A stretch of 64,000 bases of DNA from Natronosporangium sp035305625 (GTDB lineage Bacteria > Actinomycetota > Actinomycetes > Mycobacteriales > Micromonosporaceae): positions 1,550,001-1,614,000 of the forward strand of contig CAWEKD010000005.1 of NCBI GenBank assembly GCA_963809545.1, in the 5' to 3' direction. Positions 1-7,774 of the stretch are shown here, piece after piece. Position 1 is the stretch's first letter; each line of letters starts with the position of its first letter. Under the pieces are notes generated by a model, which saw only the letters and a program-made list of their open reading frames with translations, searched no databases and was not told the origin of the DNA. Both the position numbers and the translations under genes were made by a program.

Positions 1-75
1 GCCCGGGAACGGATGGAATACCACGCCTCCCAGTTGCACGGACACGGTCTTTGGGCGACCGTCGATCGGTCATGA
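1..75 (+). CDS. clpS: ClpS adaptor, C-terminal end (partial)
   Basis: Only the last 24 codons are in the window, open at the left edge. They read RERMEYHASQLHGHGLWATV followed by a short tail, the typical C-terminus of ClpS, which delivers N-end-rule substrates to the ClpAP/ClpCP protease. The TGA at 73-75 overlaps the ATG of the DUF2017 gene (ATGA), implying translational coupling. The clpS-DUF2017 pair is a standard actinobacterial arrangement (Rv1331-Rv1332 in M. tuberculosis), which supports the call despite the short length. Confidence 0.85.
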   Translation, partial: ARERMEYHASQLHGHGLWATVDRS

Positions 76-575
76 CTATGTTCCGTCGCTCCGGTGAGCA
101 CTGTGTGGCCAGGTTCGCCCCGGAAGAAGTCAATGTGCTGCGCAAGGTGGCCAGTGAAGTGGTCGAGCTGCTCACCGACGGATTCGATCGCGACGATCCG
201 GTGTTGGCGCGGCTGTTCCCGGATGCCTACCCTGACCGACCCCAGGATTCCGCGGAGTACCGCCGCTACACCGAGGGGGAGCTGAAGACCAGCAAGATCG
301 ATCAGGCGGGGGCGATCCTGGCCGGGCTGCCCGTCACCGGTGGCGGCGAGGTCCGGTTGGATGAAGAGGCGGCAGAGGCGTGGCTGCGGGCGCTCAACGA
401 TGTCCGGCTCGCGCTAGCGGTCCGACTGGATCTCGTGGACGAGACCAGTCTGGAGAGTGAGCTGGACGACGCGGTGCTGCGCGACCCGACCTCGGCCCGG
501 GTCTATCAACTCTCGGTCTACGCCTATCTGGGCTACCTACAAGAGTCGCTGCTCGAGGCGTTGACCTCTGCGTGA
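72..575 (+). CDS. DUF2017 family protein
   Basis: A 167-residue protein starting MTMFRRSG. I chose the ATG at 72 because it overlaps the clpS stop; an in-frame TTG at 51 would overlap clpS further. The body is helical and charged, with RFAPEEVNVLRKVASEVVELL near the N-terminus and an ELDDAVLRDPTSARVYQLSVYAYLGYLQESLL-type C-terminal half, as in DUF2017. The family has no established biochemical function; its constant position beside clpS suggests a link to Clp proteolysis, which is inference. Confidence 0.8.
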   Translation: MTMFRRSGEHCVARFAPEEVNVLRKVASEVVELLTDGFDRDDPVLARLFPDAYPDRPQDSAEYRRYTEGELKTSKIDQAGAILAGLPVTGGGEVRLDEEAAEAWLRALNDVRLALAVRLDLVDETSLESELDDAVLRDPTSARVYQLSVYAYLGYLQESLLEALTSA

Positions 576-655
576 GGCCGACCGGTGCCCGCCCTCCTTT
601 CCCACCGGCCGGCCCCTGCTGGTCGCCCGTCCGGGGTGAGCCGGCGGGCCATCGG

Positions 656-799
656 TCAGGTGAACACACTGACCCCGCCCGGTCCCACCAGGAAACCCAC
701 AATGATCAGCACGATCCCCCAGAGGAACTGACGTCGGAACAGTTGCACGATGCCGGCGATCACCAGGATCACCGCAAGGACCCACAGCAGGAATTCCAT
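656..799 (-). CDS. GPGG-motif small membrane protein
   Basis: A 47-residue protein starting MEFLLWVLAVILVIAGIVQL and ending GPGGVSVFT. It has two hydrophobic segments separated by a short FRRQ basic turn, and the GPGG motif near the C-terminus defines a small actinobacterial membrane protein family of unknown function. It lies 48 bp downstream of the Asp23 operon on the same strand and may be its last member. The motif makes the family assignment firm despite the small size. Confidence 0.8.
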   Translation of the reverse strand: MEFLLWVLAVILVIAGIVQLFRRQFLWGIVLIIVGFLVGPGGVSVFT

Positions 800-847
800 G
801 CCGGTACCGCTACCCGGGTACAGGTGTCGGGAAACGTGACGGGTGGG

Positions 848-1489
848 TCATCCCTGCGAAAGCTGGCGGCTGCGGTTCGGGGTGGTGGTCGGCAAAGTGG
901 TGGTGCGGGGGACCATCAGCTCCAGCCGGACCGGTAACTGGTCGTCCTCCAACACTTCCCGGGCGTGCGCTACCGCTTGGGTCTCGATCCGCTGCCGCAC
1001 CTCTCCGGGGGCAGCCCGGCCATCCAGTCGGACTCGCAGGCTCAGCCGGGGAGCGGTGCGGTTGCCGAGCAGGCGGACGTTGGCACCGGCGACTCCCCGG
1101 TAGGTCTCGATTTCGGCGGCCATGGCCTCGGTGAGCGCGGCCGCCGGCAGCCGGGTGCCGCCCCGGGATCGATCCGGTTCCAGCTCGAGCTCCCCGATGT
1201 CGGCGGTGCGCCCTTGCCGGAGCAGCCACCACAGCGCCAAGCCGCCGAGCACCAGCGCGGCCAATGCCACCAGTGGCCAGAACCAGTAGCGCTGCTCGGC
1301 GGCGAAGTCGGTGAGCCCCGGACCCAGCACCGGCGAGTCGGCCCGACCCTGGCCGAAGACCCCCAGCCCGGTCAGCAGTCCCGCGGTCCCGGCCAGGAGC
1401 AGCACCAACCCGATCACGAGTAGCAGGGTGCGGTTGAGGCGGTTGGTTCCGGGTGCACGCTGCTCCCGGCGCCGGCGGGGTGCGGTCAT
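848..1489 (-). CDS. amaP: AmaP-like alkaline shock response membrane anchor protein
   Basis: A 213-residue protein with a basic cytoplasmic N-terminus, a first membrane segment around residues 20-45, a second around 75-95 (FWPLVALAALVLGGLALWWL) and a soluble C-terminal domain with a valine-rich beta pattern. In Staphylococcus AmaP anchors the Asp23 protein to the membrane. The gene overlaps the DUF6286 gene by 4 bp and sits in an Asp23 operon. The context strongly supports the role; the local sequence similarity alone is weaker. Confidence 0.7.
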   Translation of the reverse strand: MTAPRRRREQRAPGTNRLNRTLLLVIGLVLLLAGTAGLLTGLGVFGQGRADSPVLGPGLTDFAAEQRYWFWPLVALAALVLGGLALWWLLRQGRTADIGELELEPDRSRGGTRLPAAALTEAMAAEIETYRGVAGANVRLLGNRTAPRLSLRVRLDGRAAPGEVRQRIETQAVAHAREVLEDDQLPVRLELMVPRTTTLPTTTPNRSRQLSQG

Positions 1490-2016
1490 TTCTCCTCCCT
1501 CCGGTGCGTCAGCTCACACTGGACCGGCAGTGACCGGACCGGGGCGAGTGAGTCCACCACCGCCTGGGCGCGTTGCCGGGCCTGGTCGGCGAGCCCGTTC
1601 GGTGCCCGCAGCAGCGTGCGCGCCCGGACCCGGATCCGACGCCGGCCCACGGTCGCGGATGCACTCTCCACTCCCGGCGTGTTGGCGACCGCATGGGCGA
1701 CTGCCCGCGCCAGGCTCCGCCGGGAGATGTCCGCGGTGACCGCGTCGGTGTCGGTGGTCAATGCCAGCTGGGTGGGGCGGCGGGGTTTGAGCTCCGCCAG
1801 GATCAGCACGAGGCCCAACCCGGCGAGGACCGCGCTGCCGGCGATGACCGGTCCCGCGCTCCAACTCCGTTCCCGCAGGAAGTCCGCCACCTGCGGGTAC
1901 GGCAGTAGCGGGTCGGCGTCGGCCAGAGCTCGGATCACTTCGATCGGCACCAGGATTCCCAGCGCCACCAACACCAGCGCCAGCAGCACCGACAGCACCC
2001 GGTCGAGAGTCCGCAC
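1486..2016 (-). CDS. DUF6286-type membrane protein of the Asp23 cluster
   Basis: A 176-residue protein from a GTG start. Two membrane segments lie at about residues 8-28 and 55-75, followed by a soluble domain containing ISRRSLARAVAHAVANTPGV, an Asp23/AmaP-like motif with a predicted amphipathic helix. It sits between an Asp23-type gene and amaP with 4-bp spacing or overlap on either side, so it is probably co-translated. Actinobacterial Asp23 clusters regularly contain a DUF6286 protein here. Its function is unknown; a membrane-scaffold role is inferred. Confidence 0.65.
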   Translation of the reverse strand: MRTLDRVLSVLLALVLVALGILVPIEVIRALADADPLLPYPQVADFLRERSWSAGPVIAGSAVLAGLGLVLILAELKPRRPTQLALTTDTDAVTADISRRSLARAVAHAVANTPGVESASATVGRRRIRVRARTLLRAPNGLADQARQRAQAVVDSLAPVRSLPVQCELTHRREEK

Positions 2017-2019
2017 CGG

Positions 2020-2391
2020 TCACACCACCCTTCCCTCGTGTTCACCGCCGGCGCCCACGAGCGCGGTGACGGACACGTCCACCTCCGCCACGGTCAGCCC
2101 GGTCTGCTGCTGTACCTGTGCGGCTACCTGATCGCGGACCTGCTGCGCCACCTGGCGGACCGGCGCTGGCCACGCCACCGACATGGCTACGTGGACCAAC
2201 GCCACCTCTCCGTCGAGGTGGACCGTTACCCGCGGTGGGGCGGTCTCTGGTGGACGGCCGATCGTGATGCCTAGCAGGCGTCGGCTGGCCCCGCCGGTGC
2301 GTTCCACTTCGGCGGCGGCCCGGGCAGCGATCTTCGACACCACCCGGTCAGCGATGGTGGTGCGCCCCCGGTCAGCGACGTCTACAGTCAT
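2020..2391 (-). CDS. Asp23/Gls24 family envelope stress protein
   Basis: A 123-residue soluble protein. It begins with the family hallmark, RGRTTIADRVVSKIAARAAA, followed by the alternating strands and the VRQVAQQVRDQVAAQVQQQT helix that precede the conserved LTVAEVDVSV strand. It overlaps the upstream small membrane protein by 4 bp (2388-2391) and is followed 3 bp later by the DUF6286 gene. Asp23 proteins polymerise near the membrane and respond to cell-envelope and alkaline stress in Firmicutes; the role in actinomycetes is not well defined. Confidence 0.82.
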   Translation of the reverse strand: MTVDVADRGRTTIADRVVSKIAARAAAEVERTGGASRRLLGITIGRPPETAPPRVTVHLDGEVALVHVAMSVAWPAPVRQVAQQVRDQVAAQVQQQTGLTVAEVDVSVTALVGAGGEHEGRVV

Positions 2392-2573
2392 CGATTCGCC
2401 TGGCTCCGGTCACCACTGAGGGCCGACAGGTCGAAGCGGCCTTCCACGGCTCGGCCGGTCAAGAAACCGAGCAGCCCGAGCAGGGCCACCGCCAGGAAGG
2501 CGCCGAATCCCCCGAAGGCGGCGGCGAAGCCGAGTGCGATGCCGGCCATCAGGCCGATGACGCTGGGGCGCAT
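2388..2573 (-). CDS. DUF2273-like small membrane protein
   Basis: A 61-residue protein starting MRPSVIGLMAGIALGFAAAF, with two closely spaced glycine/alanine-rich transmembrane segments and a short polar tail. DUF2273 proteins are small two-helix membrane proteins encoded in Asp23/AmaP operons, and size, topology and position all fit. It shares 4 bp with the next Asp23 gene. The exact domain name is inferred from context. Confidence 0.68.
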   Translation of the reverse strand: MRPSVIGLMAGIALGFAAAFGGFGAFLAVALLGLLGFLTGRAVEGRFDLSALSGDRSQANR

Positions 2574-2606
2574 AGGGCCTCCTTGAAGGAAAGGTGCGGC
2601 TGGTCG

Positions 2607-2927
2607 TCAGCTCCCGGGCGCCGCGGAATCGACGTCCAGGTCATCGATGCTGATCTGGATTCGGTGGTCGGGGAGCACCGATCGGACCGCCGCGGTGACT
2701 TCATCGGTGATCTGGCGCATGGTGGGGCCATAGCGACCCACCACGTGCACCCGTACCTCCGGGTGAGGATCGTCCCGGATCGCCACGCCGGTGACCCGAC
2801 GCCCCGGCAGGTAGGTGGCGATGCCGTCCTCGATGCCGCCGGACAGGCGCGCCACACTCGGGCAGCGCGCCACCGCCTCGGCCACCTGGTCGGCCAAGGT
2901 GGGAGCGGGTGGGGTCTGGGTGGTCAT
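2607..2927 (-). CDS. Asp23-related small protein
   Basis: A 106-residue soluble protein starting MTTQTPPAPTLADQVAEAVA. It carries the secondary-structure pattern of Asp23 (central strand EVRVHVVGRYG, helix MRQITDEVTAAVRSVL, then a strand IQISIDDLDV), but it lacks the TTI-D-VV entry motif of the two full-length paralogues. Its start overlaps the stop of the first Asp23 gene (ATGA). It is probably a divergent Asp23-fold subunit of the same envelope-stress assembly; function unproven. Confidence 0.62.
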   Translation of the reverse strand: MTTQTPPAPTLADQVAEAVARCPSVARLSGGIEDGIATYLPGRRVTGVAIRDDPHPEVRVHVVGRYGPTMRQITDEVTAAVRSVLPDHRIQISIDDLDVDSAAPGS

Positions 2928-3381
2928 TGCACCCGGGCCTCCCGGCTTTCGCTCTCCTCGTCCGGCAGATGGACGTCGTCGACGTTGATATTCACTTCGG
3001 TGACGTCGAGCCCGGTCATCTGCTCCACGCTGTTGATTACGTTGCGGCGGATGCCTTGGCTCAGGTCGGCGATGGAGACGCCGTACTCGACCACGATGTC
3101 CAGGTCGATGGCGGTTTGTTGTTCACCGACCTCCACCGAGACCCCTGGGCCTTGCTCACTCCGGTGGAGCCAGGGACGCGCTCCCGGATCGCGCCGAACG
3201 CGCGGGCCGCGCCGCTGCCGAGGTCATAGACTCCGGGCACTTCCCGAGCCGCCATCCCGACGATTTTCTGGACCACGTTGTCGCCGATGGTGGTCCGGCC
3301 GTGCTCAGTGATGAGGCTGGTAGGGGCGCCGTTGGCGCGCGCCGCCTCCGACTGTGACTGCTGGGTGGTGGGACTGGTCAT
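2924..3381 (-). pseudogene. Asp23/Gls24 family protein, first gene of the cluster, frameshifted
   Basis: The protein starts MTSPTTQQ at 3381 behind a strong GGGAGG ribosome site. It contains EHGRTTIGDNVVQKIVGMAA, the Asp23 signature, and reads in one frame up to VSKAQG. The conserved continuation (SVEVGEQQTAIDLDIVVEYG to DVTEVNINVDD) is in another frame. The break is at a run of four C on the + strand (3142-3145), where a fifth C would restore the frame. As the lead gene of a conserved operon, a sequencing error or a very recent mutation is likely; without the shift the protein would be about 152 residues. Confidence 0.8.
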
Positions 3382-3424
3382 GGGACGGCCTCCCGTGTGC
3401 TCGCATCTCACCGTCTCGCGGCTA

Positions 3425-3449
3425 CTACCCGCTGCATTGGCATCAACAC
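3425..3449 (-). promoter_or_regulatory. Candidate stress-sigma-type promoter of the Asp23 operon
   Basis: On the minus strand GTGTTG (3449-3444) is followed after 13 bp by GGGTAG (3430-3425), about 44 bp upstream of the first Asp23 start. This resembles the GTTT-spacer-GGGTAT pattern of SigB-family promoters in actinobacteria. The match is imperfect (one mismatch in each box), but stress-sigma control would fit an envelope-stress operon. Inference from motif only. Confidence 0.35.
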
Positions 3450-3573
3450 TTCTTGTAGAGATCTTGTGAGGGGCGGCGGAGGTGTGAGGAATGTCATGGG
3501 GTGGTCCGGGGCGAGGTGTCCCGCTGGGCGGGCCACTCGGGGCTCGGGTTCGGCCGTCCGGCGCTAAGCGGGG

Positions 3574-3579
3574 TAGCCT
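3574..3579 (+). promoter_or_regulatory. -10 element TAGCCT for a leaderless mec transcript
   Basis: TAGCCT ends 7 bp before the GTG start of the metallopeptidase gene, which places the expected transcription start on the start codon. There is no clear Shine-Dalgarno sequence between them. This is the usual geometry of leaderless genes in actinobacteria. No convincing -35 hexamer is visible. Confidence 0.4.
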
Positions 3580-3585
3580 GTTAGC

Positions 3586-4065
3586 GTGCTCAGAATCGAC
3601 CGGGAGATCGTGGACGCGATCGTCGCGCACGCCCGCCGGGACCACCCGGACGAGGCGTGTGGCGTGGTCGCTGGTCCCGCTGGCTCAGATCGCCCGGTCC
3701 GGCACATTCCGATGACCAACGCGGAGCGGTCCCCCACCTTCTACCGGTTCGACTCCATGGAGCAGCTACGGGTGTGGCGGGAGATGGAGGACCGGAACGA
3801 GGAACCGGTGGTCATCTATCACTCGCACACCGCCACCGAGGCGTACCCGTCGCGGACCGACATCAACTTGGCTAGTGAGCCGGGTGCGCACTATCTACTG
3901 GTCTCCACCCGGGATCCCGAGGTGACCGAGATCCGGTCGTTCCGGATCGTGGACGGGGTGGTGACCGAGGAGCCGGTCCAGATCGTGGGGGCGGACGCCA
4001 CGGCGGTGCAGTCCTACAAGTTCGGGCACAGCCCGACTCGGCTCGACTACGAGTGTCGCGCCTGA
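3586..4065 (+). CDS. mec: M67 (JAMM) metallopeptidase processing the CysO sulfur carrier
   Basis: A 159-residue Mov34/MPN domain enzyme. The zinc site is visible as an N-terminal Glu in DEACGV plus the HSH-x7-S-x2-D motif (IYHSHTATEAYPSRTD). In M. tuberculosis the homologue (Rv1334) cleaves cysteine from the CysO-cysteine adduct during cysteine synthesis. The neighbours here are cysO and cysM in the same order, so the same role is very likely. The start is a GTG with a -10 box immediately upstream, suggesting leaderless transcription. Confidence 0.88.
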   Translation: MLRIDREIVDAIVAHARRDHPDEACGVVAGPAGSDRPVRHIPMTNAERSPTFYRFDSMEQLRVWREMEDRNEEPVVIYHSHTATEAYPSRTDINLASEPGAHYLLVSTRDPEVTEIRSFRIVDGVVTEEPVQIVGADATAVQSYKFGHSPTRLDYECRA

Positions 4066-4113
4066 CGCGCTGCCCGATCGTCGTTTCTTGCCTGCGGATC
4101 AGGAGTAAGTGCT

Positions 4114-4416
4114 ATGGCGATTGATGTCCGAATTCCTACGATTCTTCGTTCGTACACCGGTGGTGCGAAGTCGGTAGAGGCCTCCGGGGACACGCTCGCG
4201 GCGCTGTTCGCCGACCTCGACGCGCGCTACCCGGGCCTGCGGGCGCGGCTGGTCACCGAGGATGGATCGCTGCACCGATTCGTGAACGTCTACATCAACG
4301 ACGAGGACGTCCGGTTCATCGGGGCGATGGACGCCAAGCTGTCCGACGGTGACACCGTGACCATTCTGCCGGCGGTGGCCGGTGGCGCCGGCCCGCTGAC
4401 TGGTCAGCGCCGCTGA
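4114..4416 (+). CDS. cysO: CysO sulfur carrier protein (MoaD/ThiS fold) with C-terminal extension
   Basis: A 100-residue ubiquitin-like protein. IPTILRSYTGG, HRFVNVYINDEDVRF and DTVTILPAVAGG match CysO, which carries thiocarboxylate sulfur to CysM. In M. tuberculosis the protein ends at the diglycine. Here the Gly-Gly is followed by nine residues (AGPLTGQRR) before the stop, so a protease would have to expose the diglycine; the Mec-type peptidase encoded just upstream is the obvious candidate. The gap to mec is 48 bp and cysM follows 13 bp later, so this is an operon. Confidence 0.88.
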   Translation: MAIDVRIPTILRSYTGGAKSVEASGDTLAALFADLDARYPGLRARLVTEDGSLHRFVNVYINDEDVRFIGAMDAKLSDGDTVTILPAVAGGAGPLTGQRR

Positions 4417-4429
4417 ACTGGAGCCAGGC

Positions 4430-5393
4430 ATGCGGTACGAGTCGCTGCTGGACGCCTGCGGTGACACCCCCCTGGTGGGGCTACCCCGCCTGGCCCCGGA
4501 GGGTCCCGGAAGGGGCGCCGCCGGTGCGGCTGTGGGCGAAGCTGGAGGATCGCAACCCGACCGGCTCCATCAAGGACCGGGCGGCGCTGTGGATGGTCCG
4601 GGCCGCCGAGGAGGCGGGCACCCTCCGCCCCGGGGACACCATCCTGGAGCCGACCAGCGGCAACACCGGGATCGCGCTGGCGATGGTGGCGAAGCGGCGG
4701 GGCTACCGGCTGGTGTGCGTGATGCCGGAGAACGTCTCGGCCGAGCGGACCCAGCTGCTCCGGATGTACGGAGCGGAGATCATCTTCTCGCCGGCCGCCG
4801 GCGGTTCCAACCAGGCGGTGGCGACCGCCAAGCAGCTGGCCAAGGAGCATCCGGACTGGAAGATGCTCTACCAGTACGGCAACGAAGCCAACGCCCGCGC
4901 GCACTACGAGACCACCGGCCCGGAGCTGCTGCGGGACCTGCCCACCATCACCCACTTCGTGGCCGGCCTGGGCACCACCGGCACCCTGATGGGGGTGGGC
5001 CGCTACCTGCGGGAGAAGGTCGAGGGCATCCAGATCGTGGCGGCCGAACCCCGGTACGGCGAGCTGGTGTACGGCCTGCGCAACCTGGACGAAGGGTATG
5101 TGCCGGAGCTGTACGACTCCAGCGTGCTGACCCGCCGGTTCTCGGTCGGCACCCGGGACGCGGTGCGCCGGACCCGGCAGCTGCTGGAGGTCGAGGGGCT
5201 GTTCGCCGGGGTCTCCACCGGTGCGGTGCTGCACGCGGCGCTGGCGGTCGCGACCGAGGCGGTCCGGCAGGGCCGGCGGGCGGATGTGGCGTTCGTGGTG
5301 GCCGACGCGGGCTGGAAGTACCTGTCCACTGGGGCCTACTCCGGCACGTTGGACGAGGCCGAGGAGGCGCTGGAAGGGCAGCTGTGGGCGTAG
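4430..5393 (+). pseudogene. cysM: CysM O-phosphoserine sulfhydrylase, frameshifted
   Basis: A PLP-dependent cysteine synthase that uses CysO thiocarboxylate. The N-terminus MRYESLLDACGDTPLVGLPR is in one frame. The rest, from VPEGAPPVRLWAKLEDRNP through the SIKDR lysine motif, the TSGNTG phosphate loop and GLGTTGT to a C-terminal GQLWA, is in the next frame. The switch is at about 4499-4503 in GAGGGTCC; one extra base there would explain it. All other family motifs are intact, so a sequencing error or a very recent lesion is more likely than old decay. Repaired length is about 320 residues, normal for CysM. Confidence 0.85.
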
Positions 5394-5397
5394 CCGG

Positions 5398-5931
5398 TTA
5401 GAGGCTGAACGCCAACAAGCCGTTGAGCACCAACGGCAGGGTGGCGCTGGCCAGCAGCAGCCAAGGCACCCGGGGGCGGTGGATGGCGGCGAACGCGCAG
5501 ATCGTCAGCACGATTCCCACCCCCCCGAGGGTGATCACGACCGGCTCGAACCAGCCGGGGGCGGTACCGGCGACGACCGCCACCGCGATCCGGCCGGCCA
5601 CCAGCAGCCCGGTCAACCCCAGCAGCGCGGCCCAGACGCAGATCCCGGCCAGCCGTACCGGGTGTGGGGTGGGAGTATCCCGGTCCGGGAGGCGGAGATT
5701 GGTGCGCACCTGCTGGGCGATGGACCGTGCCAGGGCCCGCGCCTGAGGACCGGTGATGATCCGCCCTATCCGGCTTGCCCGCCCGCCGGTCAGCGCGTCG
5801 AGCCGACCAGCGACGGCCACCGCGAGCCGGACCGGCCACCGCCGCCGAGGCGTGGGCGCGGCCTCGGGCGAGGATGACTGGGCTGGCGGCTGAGCGTCGG
5901 TGACTGGTCGAGTGACTGTCGTGGACTCCAC
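5398..5931 (-). CDS. Uncharacterised membrane protein
   Basis: A 177-residue protein, read from a GTG at 5931 that has GGGAGG 5 bp upstream (an ATG at 5976 is possible). It has a Pro/Ser/Glu-rich cytoplasmic N-terminus, a basic amphipathic stretch, then three hydrophobic segments at about residues 93-115, 123-145 and 150-172. No family is recognised. It lies convergent to cysM with only 4 bp between stops. In M. tuberculosis the corresponding place between cysM and murI holds a rhomboid protease; this protein has no rhomboid GxSx motif. Confidence 0.6.
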   Translation of the reverse strand: MESTTVTRPVTDAQPPAQSSSPEAAPTPRRRWPVRLAVAVAGRLDALTGGRASRIGRIITGPQARALARSIAQQVRTNLRLPDRDTPTPHPVRLAGICVWAALLGLTGLLVAGRIAVAVVAGTAPGWFEPVVITLGGVGIVLTICAFAAIHRPRVPWLLLASATLPLVLNGLLAFSL

Positions 5932-6181
5932 GATCCCTCCCCGTTGTTCGCGTTGATCGGGGGCGTCACCAGGCACAACGGGTCAGCAGAGCGCCCGTGA
6001 CGCACCCGGTGCAGTGGGTCTGTCCCATCCCAGTCTGACAGCGTCGGCGCCGTCACCTGTCAGGTTGACGACAGTCGGTCGGGGCTGAGAGATCTCGTTG
6101 CCGGGACAGCGTAGGCTCGCGCTGATACGGATCTCGCGCGGGCGGGGCCCTAACAACAGTGGAGCGAGGCGGTGCCTGCCA

Positions 6182-6997
6182 GTGGCAGACAGCGATGCGC
6201 CGATCGGCGTGTTCGACTCAGGCGTCGGGGGCCTGACGGTGGCCCGTGCCATCCTCGACCAGCTCCCGCAAGAGCAGCTGCTCTACCTGGCTGATACCGC
6301 GCACGTGCCGTACGGTCCGAAGCCGATCGCCGAGGTCCGTCGGTACGCGCTGGCCGGGTTGGACCGACTGGCCGAGCAGGGGGTCAAGCTGCTGGTGATC
6401 GCCTGCAACTCGGCGACCGCCGCCTGCCTACCGGATGCCCGGGAGCGGTATCAGATTCCGGTGGTGGAGGTGATCCGGCCGGCGGTACGGCGCGCGGTAG
6501 CCGCGACCCGCACCGGCCGGATCGGGGTGATCGGTACCGAGGCCACCATCGCCAGCGGTGCCTACCAGGATGCGTTCGCGGCGGCGCCGCAGGTGACGGT
6601 GACCGCCGTCGCCTGCCCCCAGTTCGTTGACTTCGTGGAGCGCGGTACCACCACGGGTCGAGTGTTGCTCGGATTGGCGCACGCGTATCTTGAGCCCTTG
6701 CAACGTGCGCGGGTGGACACACTGGTGCTGGGGTGCACCCACTATCCGTTGCTGGCTGGCCTGATCGGATTGGTGATGGGCGAGGAGGTCACACTCGTGT
6801 CCAGTGCCGACGAGACCGCGAAGGACGTCTACCGAGTCCTGACCGCAACTGGACTACTCCGTGATCAGGCGGCGCCGCCCCCTGAGCACCGGTTGTTGAC
6901 CACCGGGGACGCCACCACCCTCACGCGGTTGGCCCATCGTTTCCTCGGCAGTCAGCTTGCGGCCGGACTGGCCAGTGCGGTGGGAGTGGCGCAATGA
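6182..6997 (+). CDS. murI: Glutamate racemase
   Basis: A 271-residue enzyme making D-glutamate for peptidoglycan. DAPIGVFDSGVGGLT opens the protein; the two catalytic cysteines sit in VIACNSATA (about residue 75) and LGCTHYPLL (about residue 185). I chose the GTG at 6182 because the family begins a few residues before IGVFDSG; an in-frame TTG at 6098 would add 28 atypical residues. The stop overlaps the start of the next gene (ATGA), indicating coupling to the metallo-beta-lactamase-fold gene. Confidence 0.9.
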   Translation: MADSDAPIGVFDSGVGGLTVARAILDQLPQEQLLYLADTAHVPYGPKPIAEVRRYALAGLDRLAEQGVKLLVIACNSATAACLPDARERYQIPVVEVIRPAVRRAVAATRTGRIGVIGTEATIASGAYQDAFAAAPQVTVTAVACPQFVDFVERGTTTGRVLLGLAHAYLEPLQRARVDTLVLGCTHYPLLAGLIGLVMGEEVTLVSSADETAKDVYRVLTATGLLRDQAAPPPEHRLLTTGDATTLTRLAHRFLGSQLAAGLASAVGVAQ

Positions 6998-7740
6998 GGT
7001 TGACGGTACTGGGCTGTGCGGGGAGCTTTCCGGGCCCGGAGGCGGCCTGTTCGGCGTACTTGGTGGAGGCGGAGAACTTCCGGCTGTTGCTGGACTTCGG
7101 CACCGGCTCGCTGGGGCCGTTGCAGCGGTACGCCGGGCTGATGTCCATCGACGCGATCCTGCTCACCCACCTGCATGGCGACCACATCTTCGACGCCTGC
7201 TCGTACGTGGTGGTGCGGCGGTACGCCCCCGGCGGCCCCTATCCGCCGATCCCGGTGTACGCCCCGAGCGGGGCGCCGGACCGGTTGATGGCGGCGTACT
7301 CGGCGGACGAGACGTCGCTGGACGACGTCTACACCTTCTACAGCTTGCAGCCGGGCACGTTCCCGATCGGGCCGTTCACCGTCACCGTGGATCGAATGAA
7401 CCATCCGGTCGAGACGTACGGGGTGCGGCTGGAGCACAACGGGGCGGTGCTGACGTATTCGGCGGACACCGCCCCGTGCGAGGCGTTGACCCGCCTGGCG
7501 CAGGGGGCGGATCTGTTCCTGTGCGAGGCGAGCTATCTCGATGAGATGCCGAATCCGCCCGGGCTGCACTTGACCGGTGGGGAGGCGGGCGAGGTGGCCG
7601 CCAAGGCCGGGGTGGGGCGTCTGCTGCTGACGCACCTGGTGGCGGCGTGGGGCAGCGAGGCGGCCACGTTGGACGCCGCTACGCGCGCCTTCTCCGGGCC
7701 GGTGGAGATCGTTCGCCCGGGCGCGCGGTATGAGATCTGA
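6994..7740 (+). CDS. Metallo-beta-lactamase-fold hydrolase (Rv1339-like, putative cyclic nucleotide phosphodiesterase)
   Basis: A 248-residue protein with the metal-binding HLHGDH motif (LLTHLHGDHIFD), further ligand regions at SADTAPCE and a final LLTHLV. This is an RNase Z/phosphodiesterase-like member of the fold. The M. tuberculosis homologue at the same place between murI and rph, Rv1339, has been described as a cAMP phosphodiesterase; whether this one is remains inference from synteny. It is co-translated with murI through a 4-bp overlap. Confidence 0.82.
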   Translation: MRLTVLGCAGSFPGPEAACSAYLVEAENFRLLLDFGTGSLGPLQRYAGLMSIDAILLTHLHGDHIFDACSYVVVRRYAPGGPYPPIPVYAPSGAPDRLMAAYSADETSLDDVYTFYSLQPGTFPIGPFTVTVDRMNHPVETYGVRLEHNGAVLTYSADTAPCEALTRLAQGADLFLCEASYLDEMPNPPGLHLTGGEAGEVAAKAGVGRLLLTHLVAAWGSEAATLDAATRAFSGPVEIVRPGARYEI

Positions 7741-7774
7741 CTAATCGCCCAAGAGTCGGATTTCTCCGACGTAC

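Noticed and set aside
6098..6181. Longer murI from a TTG at 6098
   Set aside because: It adds 28 residues not seen in glutamate racemases, and the region looks like a promoter and leader.
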